Notes: generated by a model not told the origin, from the sequence alone. Positions 45,495 through 55,245 are shown, counted from the stretch's first letter. The stretch is DNA of 64,000 nucleotides from Candidatus Cloacimonetes bacterium HGW-Cloacimonetes-3 (GCA_002840645.1 PHBO01000014.1:1-64000), one strand, 5' to 3'. Numbers and translations are program-made.

Positions 45495-47806
45495 TTTTTC
45501 CTCTTAATGTGTTTAGTTGCGTTGCCGGACCTGCGGTCATGTTTTTTATGCTGGCTTTTTGCGTCAATTGCTTTCGCTCTGTTATGGAATCCTGGCTTCC
45601 CTGTGGGAGCAACTGCGGAAGGCTTATATTTATCTCTGTCAAACACATGCTCGTGTGCGTCGTTACCTTTTTGTGGTTCCAGATACACATCATCATCTAC
45701 GGCAATGATCTTTACTTTCAGGCAATCCATCAATTGATAGTAAACACCGCTGCTTCGGTTTACATAGCGCATCTCTTTATCAAAATAATCCCATGTACCG
45801 GTACCGAACTCACCATGCTTCATCATCGCAGTAACAGGAATTTCATTTAATCTCACCAATACACCGCTGGATGATGTACCTACCACAATCCCGGTGAAGT
45901 TCTCGCCTATTTTATCCTTCATAAAGGTCTTGCTGTAAACACGCTCGATGTCGCGCTCTGCCTGATCTGCCTGTATCTCCTGATCCGAGGCTATTTGTGC
46001 ATACAGTTTTACTTGTTCGTGGCTGAATTTCTGTTTACTGGTCTTGGTTAAATACATTTTGCAGAGATGATGCACCACCAAATCGCAAAGACGGCGAATG
46101 GGGCTGGTGAAGTGAGTGTAGTTTTGAAGTGCCAAGCCAAAATGACTGATATGCTCGATGCTGTAGCGTGCCTTTTTCATGCTGCGTAATACAATGCGAT
46201 CAAAAACCTTATGGTATTCCGGGCTGGGGAAAGAAGATAGCAGATACTGTAAGGATTTGTTTAAGTTCTCGTGCATAACACAAGACAATCCATAGAAAGA
46301 TATAGTTTCTATCAAACGTTCCAGTTTGTTAAAATCAGGATCCTCGTGAATGCGATACATGCTGGTGGGGGAGAGCAGTGAGAGTTTTTCGGCGGTGAAT
46401 TCGTTAGCAATCAGCATGAAGTTTTCTATCAGTTTATGGCTTTCTGTTTCTTCCGCCAGAGTAAGACGGTGCACAAAACCCTCTGTATCGTATTGGTACT
46501 CTATCTCAGGAAGGTCGAAAAAGATGTATCCCGCTGCCATGCGTCTGGCAGTAAGTAATCGGGATAGTTCTCTCGATTCATATAAAGCAGTAACCAAAGC
46601 AGGGGAGAAATCACTTTTTACCTGCTGTGCGGTTTGGGAAGAAGCGAAAAGTTCGTCCACTTCTTCGTAAGCAAGCCGGAAATCACTGCATATCACACTT
46701 TCATAAATGCGCTGGGACAACGTCCTACCCTTGCGGTTAAACTCGGTTTCAACCGTCATACAGAGCTTATCTTCCATGGGTCTGAGGCTGCAAATATGGT
46801 TAGACAACCGCTCAGGCAGCATTGGGATTACTTTCTTGGGAAAATAGAAGCTGTTGCCACGTTTGGCAGCCTCCGTGAAGATGGTGCCTCCCACGGGGAG
46901 ATAATGCGCCACATCAGCTATATGGACGTATAATCGCCAACCCTGAGGGGTTACCTCAATGGAAATAGCATCATCGAAATCCTTGGCTGACGCAGGGTCT
47001 ATAGTAAAAGTGAACAGTGAGCGTAAATCATGGCGGTTTTTGATTTCAGTTTCAGGGATTACTTCTGAAAGCTGATTGGCAGCATCAGTAACATCAGATG
47101 GGAATTCTAAAGGCAAGTTATACTGGCGGATCACCGCTAACAGCTCTACCTGAGGATCGCCTGATTTGCCCAATATCTCGGTAATCTTACCGACAGGAAG
47201 CTTACCCAGTAATGGGCTTCCCCAATTTGTTACGGTAAGAATAACCTTCTCACCCTCTTTAGCTCCAGCAATATCGGATACTTCGAACCAGTTATGTATC
47301 TTAGGATTGCTACACACAAATGTCCATTTGTTTTTTACTTTTAGTATATCCCCGGCTAACTGCTCAGAACTTCTCTTTATGATCTTGCGAATGACTCCAT
47401 ACTCTTGTTTTCCCCTGCGAAGCTTTGCTTCAAGCGCAACTACATCATTGTGATAGGCATTAAATGTGTCTTCTGCACCCACAAAATAGTCTTTATCCGG
47501 AGTGCGAACGAAGGCATAGGAAAAGTTGCGGGATAGGGGAGTAGCATCGAAAATGCCTTCTATAAGTTTCGAACTCATAGGAATAGGGGAGGGGAGGGAG
47601 CTTTTTGGTGCTTTGGTAAGACGATACTTCTTTCTTTCCTTACTTAGCATGTTGCTTTGTAACATGGTTGAAAGAGTATCGCTTAAGAGTATTTTCTCTT
47701 TCTTTGATAGCTGTAAGGCGTTGTTTATCTCGTTATAGGATAAAGGGATATTGGAATTCTGTGCGAAAAGGTCTAATAGTCTTTGGCTTATAGTGTTGTT
47801 TTTCAT
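45491..47806 (-). CDS. rnr: Ribonuclease R
   Basis: The open frame runs up to a TTG at 47833, but the ATG at 47806, preceded by AAAGAGAA, gives the usual start (771 residues). Order of domains: winged helix (~1-65), cold-shock OB folds (~75-235), RNB catalytic domain (~250-575; FTIDPASAKDFDDAISIE with the metal-binding Asp cluster, and THFTSPIRRLCDLVVHH), S1 domain (~610-690) and a basic Lys-rich tail (KKHDRRSGNATKHIKRKK) seen in RNase R. It degrades structured RNA 3' to 5' in the cytoplasm. Coupled to murI. Confidence 0.94.
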   Translation of the reverse strand: MKNNTISQRLLDLFAQNSNIPLSYNEINNALQLSKKEKILLSDTLSTMLQSNMLSKERKKYRLTKAPKSSLPSPIPMSSKLIEGIFDATPLSRNFSYAFVRTPDKDYFVGAEDTFNAYHNDVVALEAKLRRGKQEYGVIRKIIKRSSEQLAGDILKVKNKWTFVCSNPKIHNWFEVSDIAGAKEGEKVILTVTNWGSPLLGKLPVGKITEILGKSGDPQVELLAVIRQYNLPLEFPSDVTDAANQLSEVIPETEIKNRHDLRSLFTFTIDPASAKDFDDAISIEVTPQGWRLYVHIADVAHYLPVGGTIFTEAAKRGNSFYFPKKVIPMLPERLSNHICSLRPMEDKLCMTVETEFNRKGRTLSQRIYESVICSDFRLAYEEVDELFASSQTAQQVKSDFSPALVTALYESRELSRLLTARRMAAGYIFFDLPEIEYQYDTEGFVHRLTLAEETESHKLIENFMLIANEFTAEKLSLLSPTSMYRIHEDPDFNKLERLIETISFYGLSCVMHENLNKSLQYLLSSFPSPEYHKVFDRIVLRSMKKARYSIEHISHFGLALQNYTHFTSPIRRLCDLVVHHLCKMYLTKTSKQKFSHEQVKLYAQIASDQEIQADQAERDIERVYSKTFMKDKIGENFTGIVVGTSSSGVLVRLNEIPVTAMMKHGEFGTGTWDYFDKEMRYVNRSSGVYYQLMDCLKVKIIAVDDDVYLEPQKGNDAHEHVFDRDKYKPSAVAPTGKPGFHNRAKAIDAKSQHKKHDRRSGNATKHIKRKK

Positions 47807-47816
47807 TGTTTTCTCT

Positions 47817-48254
47817 TTAGTACTTCTTACCAATTTTGGTGGTAAGAAACTGCACCAATTCTTCTTGTTCTGAACGGGTTTTGGAAAAACGGAGGGATTG
47901 TCCCCTAAAGGTATCCAGGCGTCTTGGCATTTTAAAAGTGCTAAGCATTATGCCGTGTTTGTCCTGATAGAAGCAGCCAAAATCGCTGTATGGTCTGCTT
48001 ACCTTTACAAATAGGTAGTAAATTATGTATTTATCGTCATAAAGTTTGTAGTCTGTAGGGATGAAGTAAGGTATCAGGTTCAATAGCACAAGTGACATGC
48101 CAATCACATAATACAGAGGTTGAGCCCATGAAAACACGGTGATTTGATATAACAACACTGCCAAAAGAATAAGAAAGGAGAGCAAAAAAAACGATGTATA
48201 AGGACGCTCTACGAAGGGCCATGACTTCCAGTTTATGATTGGTTCAGGCGACAT
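47817..48254 (-). CDS. Small membrane protein of unknown function
   Basis: 145 residues with two membrane segments (about 21-40 and 45-65; LLSFLILLAVLLYQITVF and YYVIGMSLVLLNLIPYF), then a soluble tail with YKLYDDKYIIYYLFVKVSRPYSDF resembling a bacterial PH-like or DUF-type domain. No name is supported. The gene overlaps yicC by 11 nt and precedes rnr, so it is co-transcribed with RNA-handling genes. Confidence 0.78.
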   Translation of the reverse strand: MSPEPIINWKSWPFVERPYTSFFLLSFLILLAVLLYQITVFSWAQPLYYVIGMSLVLLNLIPYFIPTDYKLYDDKYIIYYLFVKVSRPYSDFGCFYQDKHGIMLSTFKMPRRLDTFRGQSLRFSKTRSEQEELVQFLTTKIGKKY

Positions 48255-49119
48255 TTTGGATTATCTCCCTGCACTTTTCAATTTCTTCTTTAATAATCAA
48301 AACCAGAGGGAAGCTTTTAGATGTAGAGAACTTAGACCCAAGCGTATTGGCTTCACGCTGCATTTCTTGGATGATGAAATTCAGAGTCTTGCCATTATCA
48401 CCTTTCTCTTGTAACGTAAGCTTAAAAGTCTCGATATGGCTGTTCAGGCGGCTAAGCTCTTCCCCAATATCATACTTATCTACATATATGGCAAGCTCTT
48501 GTACGATGCGTTGCTCAATGTTTTCCAGCTTGTATGTTCCCACTATTTCCTCTACCCTCCTAAGCATGTTCTGATATAGCTCTTGTTTAAAGGGTGCGCA
48601 CAATTCTTGTACTTTTTCTATGGCTTTGGAAATATTCAGGATTGCGCTCTTTAGAACATCTTTCATCTGTAGTGCCTCCACTTCCATAGAGCTTTTTGCT
48701 TTAAGCAGGGCACTATCTAAAGCTTCAATTAGTATGTCAGATAGTAATGCATCTTCGTTTAGGCTATTTATGTTATCAATTACTCCCGGTTCTTGAAGCA
48801 GAAACTCGATAGACACATCAGATTTTATGTCTAACAGCTCTGCCGCAGAGTTCGCTAACTCCCTGTATTTTAGTAGCTTATTCTTGTCTAACTGAAGTTT
48901 TGGTTCACGGTGATCGCCGAAGTTTAGCCTTACTTCAACTGCGCCCCTGCTAAGCATCTGGGGAAGACGTTTTCGTATCACGGCTTCGAAGAAGTTTAAG
49001 TCACGAGGAAGGTAGAGCCTTAAATCCAGATATCTGGAGTTTACAGACTTAATCTCGAATTCCACATCTATACCATTTTTACTAATTCTGGAACTGCCAT
49101 AACCGGTCATGCTTTTCAT
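48244..49119 (-). CDS. yicC: YicC family endoribonuclease
   Basis: 291 residues, normal for YicC. N-terminal SMTGYGSSR and EIKSVNSRYLDLRLYLPRDL, then the C-terminal DUF1732-type region with GDNGKTLNFIIQEMQREANTLGSK, all typical. YicC proteins are endoribonucleases acting on RNA. AAACA before the ATG gives a weak ribosome-binding site. First gene of a run through rnr, murI, kce and nrdJ. Confidence 0.93.
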   Translation of the reverse strand: MKSMTGYGSSRISKNGIDVEFEIKSVNSRYLDLRLYLPRDLNFFEAVIRKRLPQMLSRGAVEVRLNFGDHREPKLQLDKNKLLKYRELANSAAELLDIKSDVSIEFLLQEPGVIDNINSLNEDALLSDILIEALDSALLKAKSSMEVEALQMKDVLKSAILNISKAIEKVQELCAPFKQELYQNMLRRVEEIVGTYKLENIEQRIVQELAIYVDKYDIGEELSRLNSHIETFKLTLQEKGDNGKTLNFIIQEMQREANTLGSKFSTSKSFPLVLIIKEEIEKCREIIQNVA

Positions 49120-49256
49120 TGTTTCTCCATTCTCATTCTGTTTTTAACCTATCAGGTGATGTGAGAGGCGGGGGACAGTAGGCTGAACCCCAGCATGTTA
49201 AAGCCCATATTAGGAAGTTTACATAACATGCGTTAACCAAACACCGAGATATTCTG

Positions 49257-50540
49257 CTACTCGCATATTAGTGTTCCCGCTGTGGCGTCAATCACGGTCG
49301 CTTTCTTCAACGTTCCTATATCAGATTCCGTACCGCTTAGCACAGCAATTTTATAATCTCTGGTTTTACCTGAAACAAAACTATCACTTTTCTTGCTGAA
49401 GCTCTCTACATATACTTCAACACATTTTCCTATCTGAGATCTAAACTTCGTGTAAGTAATCTTACGCTGAAGCTCGATCATTTGTTGCAATCTGCTAAGG
49501 CGTATCTCTTCGGGAACCTGGTTAATCATACCAGCAGCATCAGTGCCTTCACGAGGGCTGTATTTGAAACAAAATGCATAGTCAAAACTTAGCTCTTGCA
49601 TAACCGATAATGTATCTTCAAACTCTGCATCCGTTTCTGAGGGAAAGCCGGCGATAATATCAGTAGTGACAGCAATGCCCGGAATTGCATGTTTAAGCTT
49701 GTTAACCCGTGAAAGGTAATGTTCTATTGTGTAGTTTCGGTTCATTTCATGAAGGATGCGATTGTTACCGCTTTGCATAGGTAAATGTATGTGCTCGCAT
49801 ATCTTATCAGATGAAGACATTACTTCAATCAAAGAATCTGATAAGTCTTTGGGATGTGAGGTAATAAAGCGAAGACGACTGATCTCATCAATAGAATTCA
49901 GGTATTTAAGCAATTTTGGGAAGTCAATATCTCCATCATGATAGGAGTTAACATTTTGTCCCAAAAGAGTAATGTCCTTCAATCCTTGCTCGCCAGCCCT
50001 TTTAACATCTGCGTACACTTCTTTCCATGGCCTGCTGCGTTCTCTACCTCTTACATGAGGAACAATACAATAGCTGCAGAAATTATTGCACCCGCGCATT
50101 ATAGTCACAAAGCCACAAGTATTGCTTTGATGTACCGGCATTAGGTCATGATAAACTTGCTTACTGTCGAAATCTAGTAATACAGGAAAATCCCCATCTG
50201 AGGTAATCATTGCAGGCAGCATATTATACTGGTCTACTCCAGCCACTATATCTATACCAATATTACTTTCCAGCAGCTTCTCCCCTATTCTCTGAGCCAT
50301 GCAGCCCAATAGGCCGATTTTAATATTAGGGTTGGTTTTCTTTCGGTGTTGTTCATTAGATATACGACCCAGAACACGTTCTTCTGCATGAGCTCTAACA
50401 GAACAGGTGTTAAAAAGTATCAGCTCTGCCTGATCCATATTTTGGACTAACTGGTGCCCTGCAGAGATGAGAATTGATGTTATCAATTCACTATCAGCTA
50501 CGTTCATCTGACAACCATAGGTTTCAATGTAAAAGTTCAC
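49257..50540 (-). CDS. miaB: tRNA-2-methylthio-N6-dimethylallyladenosine synthase
   Basis: 427 residues. The N-terminal MTTase domain has the auxiliary-cluster cysteines in YGCQMN, NTCSVR and LGCMAQ. The radical SAM motif is GCNNFCSYCIVP (CxxxCxxC), and a C-terminal TRAM domain (~365-427) binds RNA. It adds the methylthio group to i6A37 of tRNA. It starts 45 nt downstream of the GT-Ppx fusion gene. Confidence 0.95.
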   Translation of the reverse strand: MNFYIETYGCQMNVADSELITSILISAGHQLVQNMDQAELILFNTCSVRAHAEERVLGRISNEQHRKKTNPNIKIGLLGCMAQRIGEKLLESNIGIDIVAGVDQYNMLPAMITSDGDFPVLLDFDSKQVYHDLMPVHQSNTCGFVTIMRGCNNFCSYCIVPHVRGRERSRPWKEVYADVKRAGEQGLKDITLLGQNVNSYHDGDIDFPKLLKYLNSIDEISRLRFITSHPKDLSDSLIEVMSSSDKICEHIHLPMQSGNNRILHEMNRNYTIEHYLSRVNKLKHAIPGIAVTTDIIAGFPSETDAEFEDTLSVMQELSFDYAFCFKYSPREGTDAAGMINQVPEEIRLSRLQQMIELQRKITYTKFRSQIGKCVEVYVESFSKKSDSFVSGKTRDYKIAVLSGTESDIGTLKKATVIDATAGTLICE

Positions 50541-50585
50541 TAAATCAATGCCTCAAAATTATTATTGTTATTAAGCTGGAACAAA

Positions 50586-52556
50586 TCAAATCAGCTTCCT
50601 GGAGGGATTAGTTAGTCTCCACTTAGCATAGCCAATCGAAATACCATCAGCGCAGACTAATATTTCAGACATAGCGAATTTGTCCAGAAGAGATATTGAG
50701 AATGCAATACTAAGTGATAGTATCGGAAGATAGCCTTCATCCAGCAAGTAGGGCAGGTATTGATTCTGTTCTTGATTCATGATTTCAGTCTTTAGCTTAA
50801 GCAGCGTAGCTTTTTTGATAGCTTTGCCATGGTGTTCATTAATGTTGTTACTGTCAGTCTTGAATAAGACAGATGCAAGGTATGTAAATGTGAGCCCTAC
50901 TCCAATAATTATAGTGGGTTTTACATCCGTCAAATCATTTATATAAGTGTCCCAAATGCCCTTCGTTTCAGTCCAAGCGTCAGCTTGGCTATTGTGTATT
51001 GTAAGCAAACCAACAGGGACGCTTGTACAATTGTACTTTCCGTATTTACCATAAATAACAAACTCGGTGCTTGCACCTCCAACATCAATTGCCAGGGTAC
51101 CCTCTTCCCCACCTGCTAAATCTTTGGCAGCATGATAAACATAGCGTGTTTCTTCTTTCTCTGAGATCACTTTAGCATTGATGCTATATTTATCTTTTGC
51201 CCATGTTAGCATTTTCGTGCTGTTAGAGGCGATTCTTGAAACTCCTGTAGCGAGTAGTACTTTCTCTGAAGATATGCTCTTGTCTATATTTAGAATTGGA
51301 GACATTGCGCTTTTAGCGAAGCATATGTTTGTGGTGGATAGCTTGTTCTTAGAAAAGCCCCTTCCGAGATGGGTGGTACAGTGCGCCGAGTGTATCACCT
51401 TGCCATCCTTAAGGTCAAACAGTGCATAATTCAAGCTGTTTGATCCCAAATCAAATATACTTAGTAATTTAGCATGAGGGTGCTTGGTTTCCAAGTATCG
51501 CTTCAACATGAGTGCTGCAATATGTGTGTTTTTATTCCTGAACTTTGGCGCAATCACTTTTCGCGAGCTAACCCTCGATAATATCTGTTTCCAACTAATA
51601 ATATCATTATTCAGGCTATCCAGTTCTATGCAGTTCGGATAGCCCTTTAATCCATCTACTAAAGCGATTTCTTCCGGATAAGCACCCCGGGGGCAGTATA
51701 TGATATATTTGCCGAATTGAACCGCTTCCGCAAATGTGCTATATCCTGGTTTGCACAGGATCACATCTGCATTGAAGATCAATTCCATATAGTCATCACT
51801 GAAGCTTACTTTGAAATGATTTGAAGCATTTACTCCCTCACAGTTGGAGATAACAATTCCGTCATAAGCTTCGCACAAAGCTTCATAATCTAATTCCATG
51901 CCACCTTCTCCGCCAAACATCACCAGCAGAATCTGTGTGTCAGCACGCCATCCATGCTTTTTGCGAAGGTTTGTATAGCTCTTTTTACTTCTTGCCAGTA
52001 GCCCACAATCATCAATGTTTGGCAAAGCAGATACAGATTCTTTGGTGCTGAAGGGCAAACGAAAACTGCGATCCGTATTTCGGTACATAGACCAGATTGT
52101 ATTTAGTACCGGTTTAAACATAGCATCGTTCTTAAACAGGTCACAGTAGATATAGTACCAGTCGAAATTAGTAATTGTAAATACCGGGATATCAGCATAT
52201 TGTGCAATTATGGATACTATGTAAGGAGCATCTGAGATAATCAGATTTATTTCTTCTTTACGGATAAACTCCAGTTCCTCTGCTAATATCCTGTTCCTAT
52301 TACCCATAATGCTTATGATGCCGTTTCTTGTGGCTTGCATATCAACAACCAGGTTCTGTCCATGCTTAACCCCGCTGTCAACAGAACGGAAATGCTGAGT
52401 AAAATACAAGTTATCCAGATTTGAGTACAAAAATGCTGGTTTCTCGCTGATAATATGGCAGTAAACTCCATAGCTTATAAGCTGCTCTGCCAAAGCACTG
52501 ATCCGGGAGGCATGACCGAAGCCATGATTAGACACATAGAGGGCAAATCTAAGCAT
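50586..52556 (-). CDS. Fusion: glycosyltransferase (GT-B, MurG-like) and Ppx/GppA phosphatase domain
   Basis: 656 residues without internal stops. Residues ~1-355 are a GT-B glycosyltransferase-like part: SNHGFGHASRISALAEQL at the N-terminus, FGGEGGMELDYEAL (~220) and CKPGYSTFAEAVQFGKYII (~270), the pattern of MurG/UDP-sugar transferases. Residues ~365-640 are an ASKHA-fold Ppx/GppA domain: SIFDLGSNSLNYALFDL (phosphate 1), SEKEETRYVYHAA with the Ppx catalytic Glu, AIDVGGASTEFVI (phosphate 2) and a CADGISIGYA closing segment. Ppx/GppA degrade polyphosphate or pppGpp. I do not recall this fusion being described. Start ATG 52556, 8 nt after the NusG-II-domain gene. Confidence 0.9.
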   Translation of the reverse strand: MLRFALYVSNHGFGHASRISALAEQLISYGVYCHIISEKPAFLYSNLDNLYFTQHFRSVDSGVKHGQNLVVDMQATRNGIISIMGNRNRILAEELEFIRKEEINLIISDAPYIVSIIAQYADIPVFTITNFDWYYIYCDLFKNDAMFKPVLNTIWSMYRNTDRSFRLPFSTKESVSALPNIDDCGLLARSKKSYTNLRKKHGWRADTQILLVMFGGEGGMELDYEALCEAYDGIVISNCEGVNASNHFKVSFSDDYMELIFNADVILCKPGYSTFAEAVQFGKYIIYCPRGAYPEEIALVDGLKGYPNCIELDSLNNDIISWKQILSRVSSRKVIAPKFRNKNTHIAALMLKRYLETKHPHAKLLSIFDLGSNSLNYALFDLKDGKVIHSAHCTTHLGRGFSKNKLSTTNICFAKSAMSPILNIDKSISSEKVLLATGVSRIASNSTKMLTWAKDKYSINAKVISEKEETRYVYHAAKDLAGGEEGTLAIDVGGASTEFVIYGKYGKYNCTSVPVGLLTIHNSQADAWTETKGIWDTYINDLTDVKPTIIIGVGLTFTYLASVLFKTDSNNINEHHGKAIKKATLLKLKTEIMNQEQNQYLPYLLDEGYLPILSLSIAFSISLLDKFAMSEILVCADGISIGYAKWRLTNPSRKLI

Positions 52557-52564
52557 ATAAATCC

Positions 52565-52933
52565 CTACTGAAGGATAAGCATCTTATCTGCTTCATTTTC
52601 TTTTATCTCAATAAGTATTTGGTTAGGCAGACATATTATTGGAAGTGAGTTGCTAAAGCCCTGCTTAACACATCGCTTATCGGGACAATCCGCTTTAATC
52701 ATTCTCACTTTCTCATCTTTTATCTCTATTGCGTTGTGCTCATCAATCACGATAATGGCATCAATGTTTATTGGGTATTCGCCTTGAAGATAGTTATTCT
52801 TGCTTACGAAAACAGTTTTATCTTTCTTGTTGTTAGAGAAGTGAAAGGCGCTGAACGCAATGCACATAAGAATCAGAAGTATCAGCAGTACATCAGAAAT
52901 GCTTAACACTCTCCAGAAAAGTTTTCCCCACAT
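52565..52933 (-). CDS. NusG domain II-containing membrane-anchored protein
   Basis: 122 residues: a membrane segment at ~14-31 (ISDVLLILLILMCIAFSA), then a NusG-II (DUF1312-like) beta-domain with ADCPDKRCVKQG (~80) and IICLPNQILIEI (~98). This is the small stand-alone domain seen in many anaerobes, unrelated in role to NusG itself; function unknown. Its start overlaps the radical SAM gene stop by 1 nt. Confidence 0.88.
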   Translation of the reverse strand: MWGKLFWRVLSISDVLLILLILMCIAFSAFHFSNNKKDKTVFVSKNNYLQGEYPINIDAIIVIDEHNAIEIKDEKVRMIKADCPDKRCVKQGFSNSLPIICLPNQILIEIKENEADKMLILQ

Positions 52934-53802
52934 TAACGAGAACCTCTTGAATATCTGGGGATAAATACATTACCTGCATATACTCTCTGCAAATACTGAG
53001 ATACGATATCACACGCTTCTTCCACCTCATCTGCGCGGGTAGCTCTGATGTTTAGCTTGAAACTTGGATGATAGCCAGAAATATGAAAAGGTATGGCATC
53101 ATCAATAGAAGCAACATACAGCGCTAATTCCTTCAGCTCAGAAGGGCTGTCATTCAAACCCGGGATAAGCAGATTAGTGATTTCCAGATGTACTCCGGCT
53201 TCATAAGCACTACGGATGTTGTTTTTCACTATCTCAATATCTCCTCCGCATGTTTGCACATAAAACTCACTTCGGATAGATTTCAAATCTATATTCATAG
53301 CCGCCACATGAGGAAGCATAGCTCTGAATGGAACCTCGTTAATATACGCATTTGTTACCAGCACTATTTCCACATCCGGAGCTATTAACGCAAAATCCAG
53401 GATATACTCGTACCACATCAGCGGCTCTGTGTATGTAAAAGCTACCTGCGTGGGATTATGGGATGCAACGATGCCAAGTAATTCCTGTACAGAAACATCT
53501 CTGGTGCTGCATATTTCCTGGCTTATCTCCCAGTTTTGGCAGAAAGCACAGCTTAGATTGCATGAATTAGGTCCCAAGGATACAATCCTTGAGCCGGGAT
53601 GAAAGTGGAAAAGTGGTTTCTTTTCAATTGGGTCTACAGAAACTGAAACGCATTTAGCATAGTTAACTGCCATCAGTTTTCCCTCAATAACTTGCCTGCC
53701 TCTGCAAAATCCTGTTTGCCCTTCTTCAAGCAGACACAATCGAGGACAAAGGGTGCACCGCACCTGTTCATCTTCATGCACATAAAACAGTGCTTCTCTC
53801 AT
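52933..53802 (-). CDS. amrS: AmmeMemoRadiSam-type radical SAM protein
   Basis: 289 residues. A Cys-rich N-terminus (CTLCPRLCLLEEGQTGFC) precedes the radical SAM motif SCNLSCAFCQNWEIS (CxxxCxxC at ~80-87), and the family phrases FHFHPGSR and TNAYINEVPF follow. In the AmmeMemoRadiSam system it works with AMMECR1 and Memo; neither is in this window. Its start overlaps the waaA stop by 4 bp. Confidence 0.9.
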   Translation of the reverse strand: MREALFYVHEDEQVRCTLCPRLCLLEEGQTGFCRGRQVIEGKLMAVNYAKCVSVSVDPIEKKPLFHFHPGSRIVSLGPNSCNLSCAFCQNWEISQEICSTRDVSVQELLGIVASHNPTQVAFTYTEPLMWYEYILDFALIAPDVEIVLVTNAYINEVPFRAMLPHVAAMNIDLKSIRSEFYVQTCGGDIEIVKNNIRSAYEAGVHLEITNLLIPGLNDSPSELKELALYVASIDDAIPFHISGYHPSFKLNIRATRADEVEEACDIVSQYLQRVYAGNVFIPRYSRGSR

Positions 53803-55034
53803 CTGAGACAGCCTTCAATGGCATGAAGCTGTTTTTCTAAAGCCAGAGAGTTATTAAGCAACACTTGCTTGGCATTCTTTCCTAAAGAAATACGCAAATC
53901 AGCATTCTGCACCAGTAACAGTATATCTTGTTCGAGCTTAATGTTATCCGAAACCACTATACCTTTTCCAAGCAATAGCCTCTTCACTGAGTCCCTGCAA
54001 GACTGGTAGTATCCACCCATAATAATAGCTTTTGCATAATACGCTGGTTCCAGAGGGTTGTGTCCTCCAAAATCAAAGAATGAACCACCTACTATGGCAA
54101 GATCACAGATTGCATAAGCTTGTTCTAAAACGCCAAGACAATCAACCACCAACACTATTTCCTCATATGCATGATCACTAACCATAGAGGAGTAAAGTCT
54201 ATATGGAACTTGGTTGAACAAACCCAATATTTCATTGGTTCTTTGCGGGTGCCTTATCGCAATAATTAACTTAAGGTTTGGAATCAGCTTAAGAAGATGC
54301 GGCAGTATTGAAAGGACTAATGCTTCCTCTCCAGGGCGGGATGAACCCCAACATAGGATAAAGTCATCTGTTACAAAACCCCATTCTTTACGCTTCTTTA
54401 CTTGGTCATAATTATTAAGTTTTAATGCATACTTAAGATTACCACTATTATAGACAGGTTTACGGAATACCTTTTCAAATCTCTTGGCATCATCCTCGCT
54501 TTGTACGTGAATCTCAACTATGGATTTGCTTAACGACCTTAGCAGATTAGCAAGTTTGATATACTTCCCAAAGGACTTGGCGGACATTCGTGCGTTTAAG
54601 AATAGCACAGGAACATTGTGCAATGAAGCCCAGAAAAGCAGATTTAGCCATATCTCAGTTTCAATTATGCAGATCAATCCCGGGTTAATCATACTCAACT
54701 GCTTTTTGCGTAGATGTGGTACATCCAAAACAGAAAGGCATGCACTTATCCGCGGAGATATCCCTTTCGCCAGTTTCAAACCGGTAATTGTACTTGTAGT
54801 GATGCAGATAGATGTGTCAGGATGCTTTTCTAATAGTGCCAATACCAAAGGTCTTATGGAATTAACTTCACCCATTGAAGCGGCATGAAACAGTATTCCC
54901 TTGTTCGTGTCTTTTCCCTCTGCTTTTATAGCTGGAAGGTAATTTCTTAGTCTTAAAATGAAGTAAACAATAGGATAGAAGAGGATGAATAAAGCCTCAA
55001 GGAGCGCATTGAAGAGGATAAAAATAGCTTTCAT
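53799..55034 (-). CDS. waaA: 3-deoxy-D-manno-octulosonic acid (Kdo) transferase
   Basis: The frame is open to 55049, but the ATG at 55034 has AGGAA ~5 nt upstream, giving 411 residues. An N-terminal membrane segment is followed by a GT-B transferase. FHAASMGEVNSIRPL (~50) holds the catalytic Glu of WaaA, and GGSFFDFGGHNPLEPA (~312) is the family signature. It attaches Kdo to lipid A, which shows an LPS-bearing outer membrane. It lies after the tRNA-Asp terminator and before amrS. Confidence 0.93.
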   Translation of the reverse strand: MKAIFILFNALLEALFILFYPIVYFILRLRNYLPAIKAEGKDTNKGILFHAASMGEVNSIRPLVLALLEKHPDTSICITTSTITGLKLAKGISPRISACLSVLDVPHLRKKQLSMINPGLICIIETEIWLNLLFWASLHNVPVLFLNARMSAKSFGKYIKLANLLRSLSKSIVEIHVQSEDDAKRFEKVFRKPVYNSGNLKYALKLNNYDQVKKRKEWGFVTDDFILCWGSSRPGEEALVLSILPHLLKLIPNLKLIIAIRHPQRTNEILGLFNQVPYRLYSSMVSDHAYEEIVLVVDCLGVLEQAYAICDLAIVGGSFFDFGGHNPLEPAYYAKAIIMGGYYQSCRDSVKRLLLGKGIVVSDNIKLEQDILLLVQNADLRISLGKNAKQVLLNNSLALEKQLHAIEGCLR

Positions 55035-55050
55035 GATATTCCTGTCCATG

Positions 55051-55073
55051 AAAAAAGACGCCCTGAGGCGTCT
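55051..55073 (-). terminator. Terminator of tRNA-Asp
   Basis: Stem AGACGCC/GGCGTCT (55056-55062 with 55067-55073) closes a 4-nt loop. On the minus strand six T residues follow. It ends the tRNA transcript just before waaA. Confidence 0.9.
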
Positions 55074-55082
55074 ATTATTAAA

Positions 55083-55160
55083 TGGCGGGAGCGACGAGAC
55101 TCGAACTCGCGGCCTTCTGCGTGACAGGCAGACGTTCTAACCAAACTGAACTACGCCCCC
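55083..55160 (-). tRNA. tRNA-Asp (anticodon GTC), CCA encoded
   Basis: Folds as a full cloverleaf: acceptor GGGGGCG with CGCTCCC (one G-T), anticodon arm with GTC, T arm GTTCGAGTC and discriminator G followed by CCA. A 6-T terminator follows it. Confidence 0.97.
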
Positions 55161-55245
55161 CCTTTTTCTGTCAAGATAAATATGGGGTGAAAATCTGCTA
55201 ATCCCTTCTAATAGACTATCTATCATATCACTATGTTTTTTCATA

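Noticed and set aside
49120-49256. Possible small RNA between miaB and yicC (GC-rich stretch)
   Set aside because: I tried to match SRP RNA, 6S and tmRNA features and could not; the stretch is short and nothing else supports an RNA gene.
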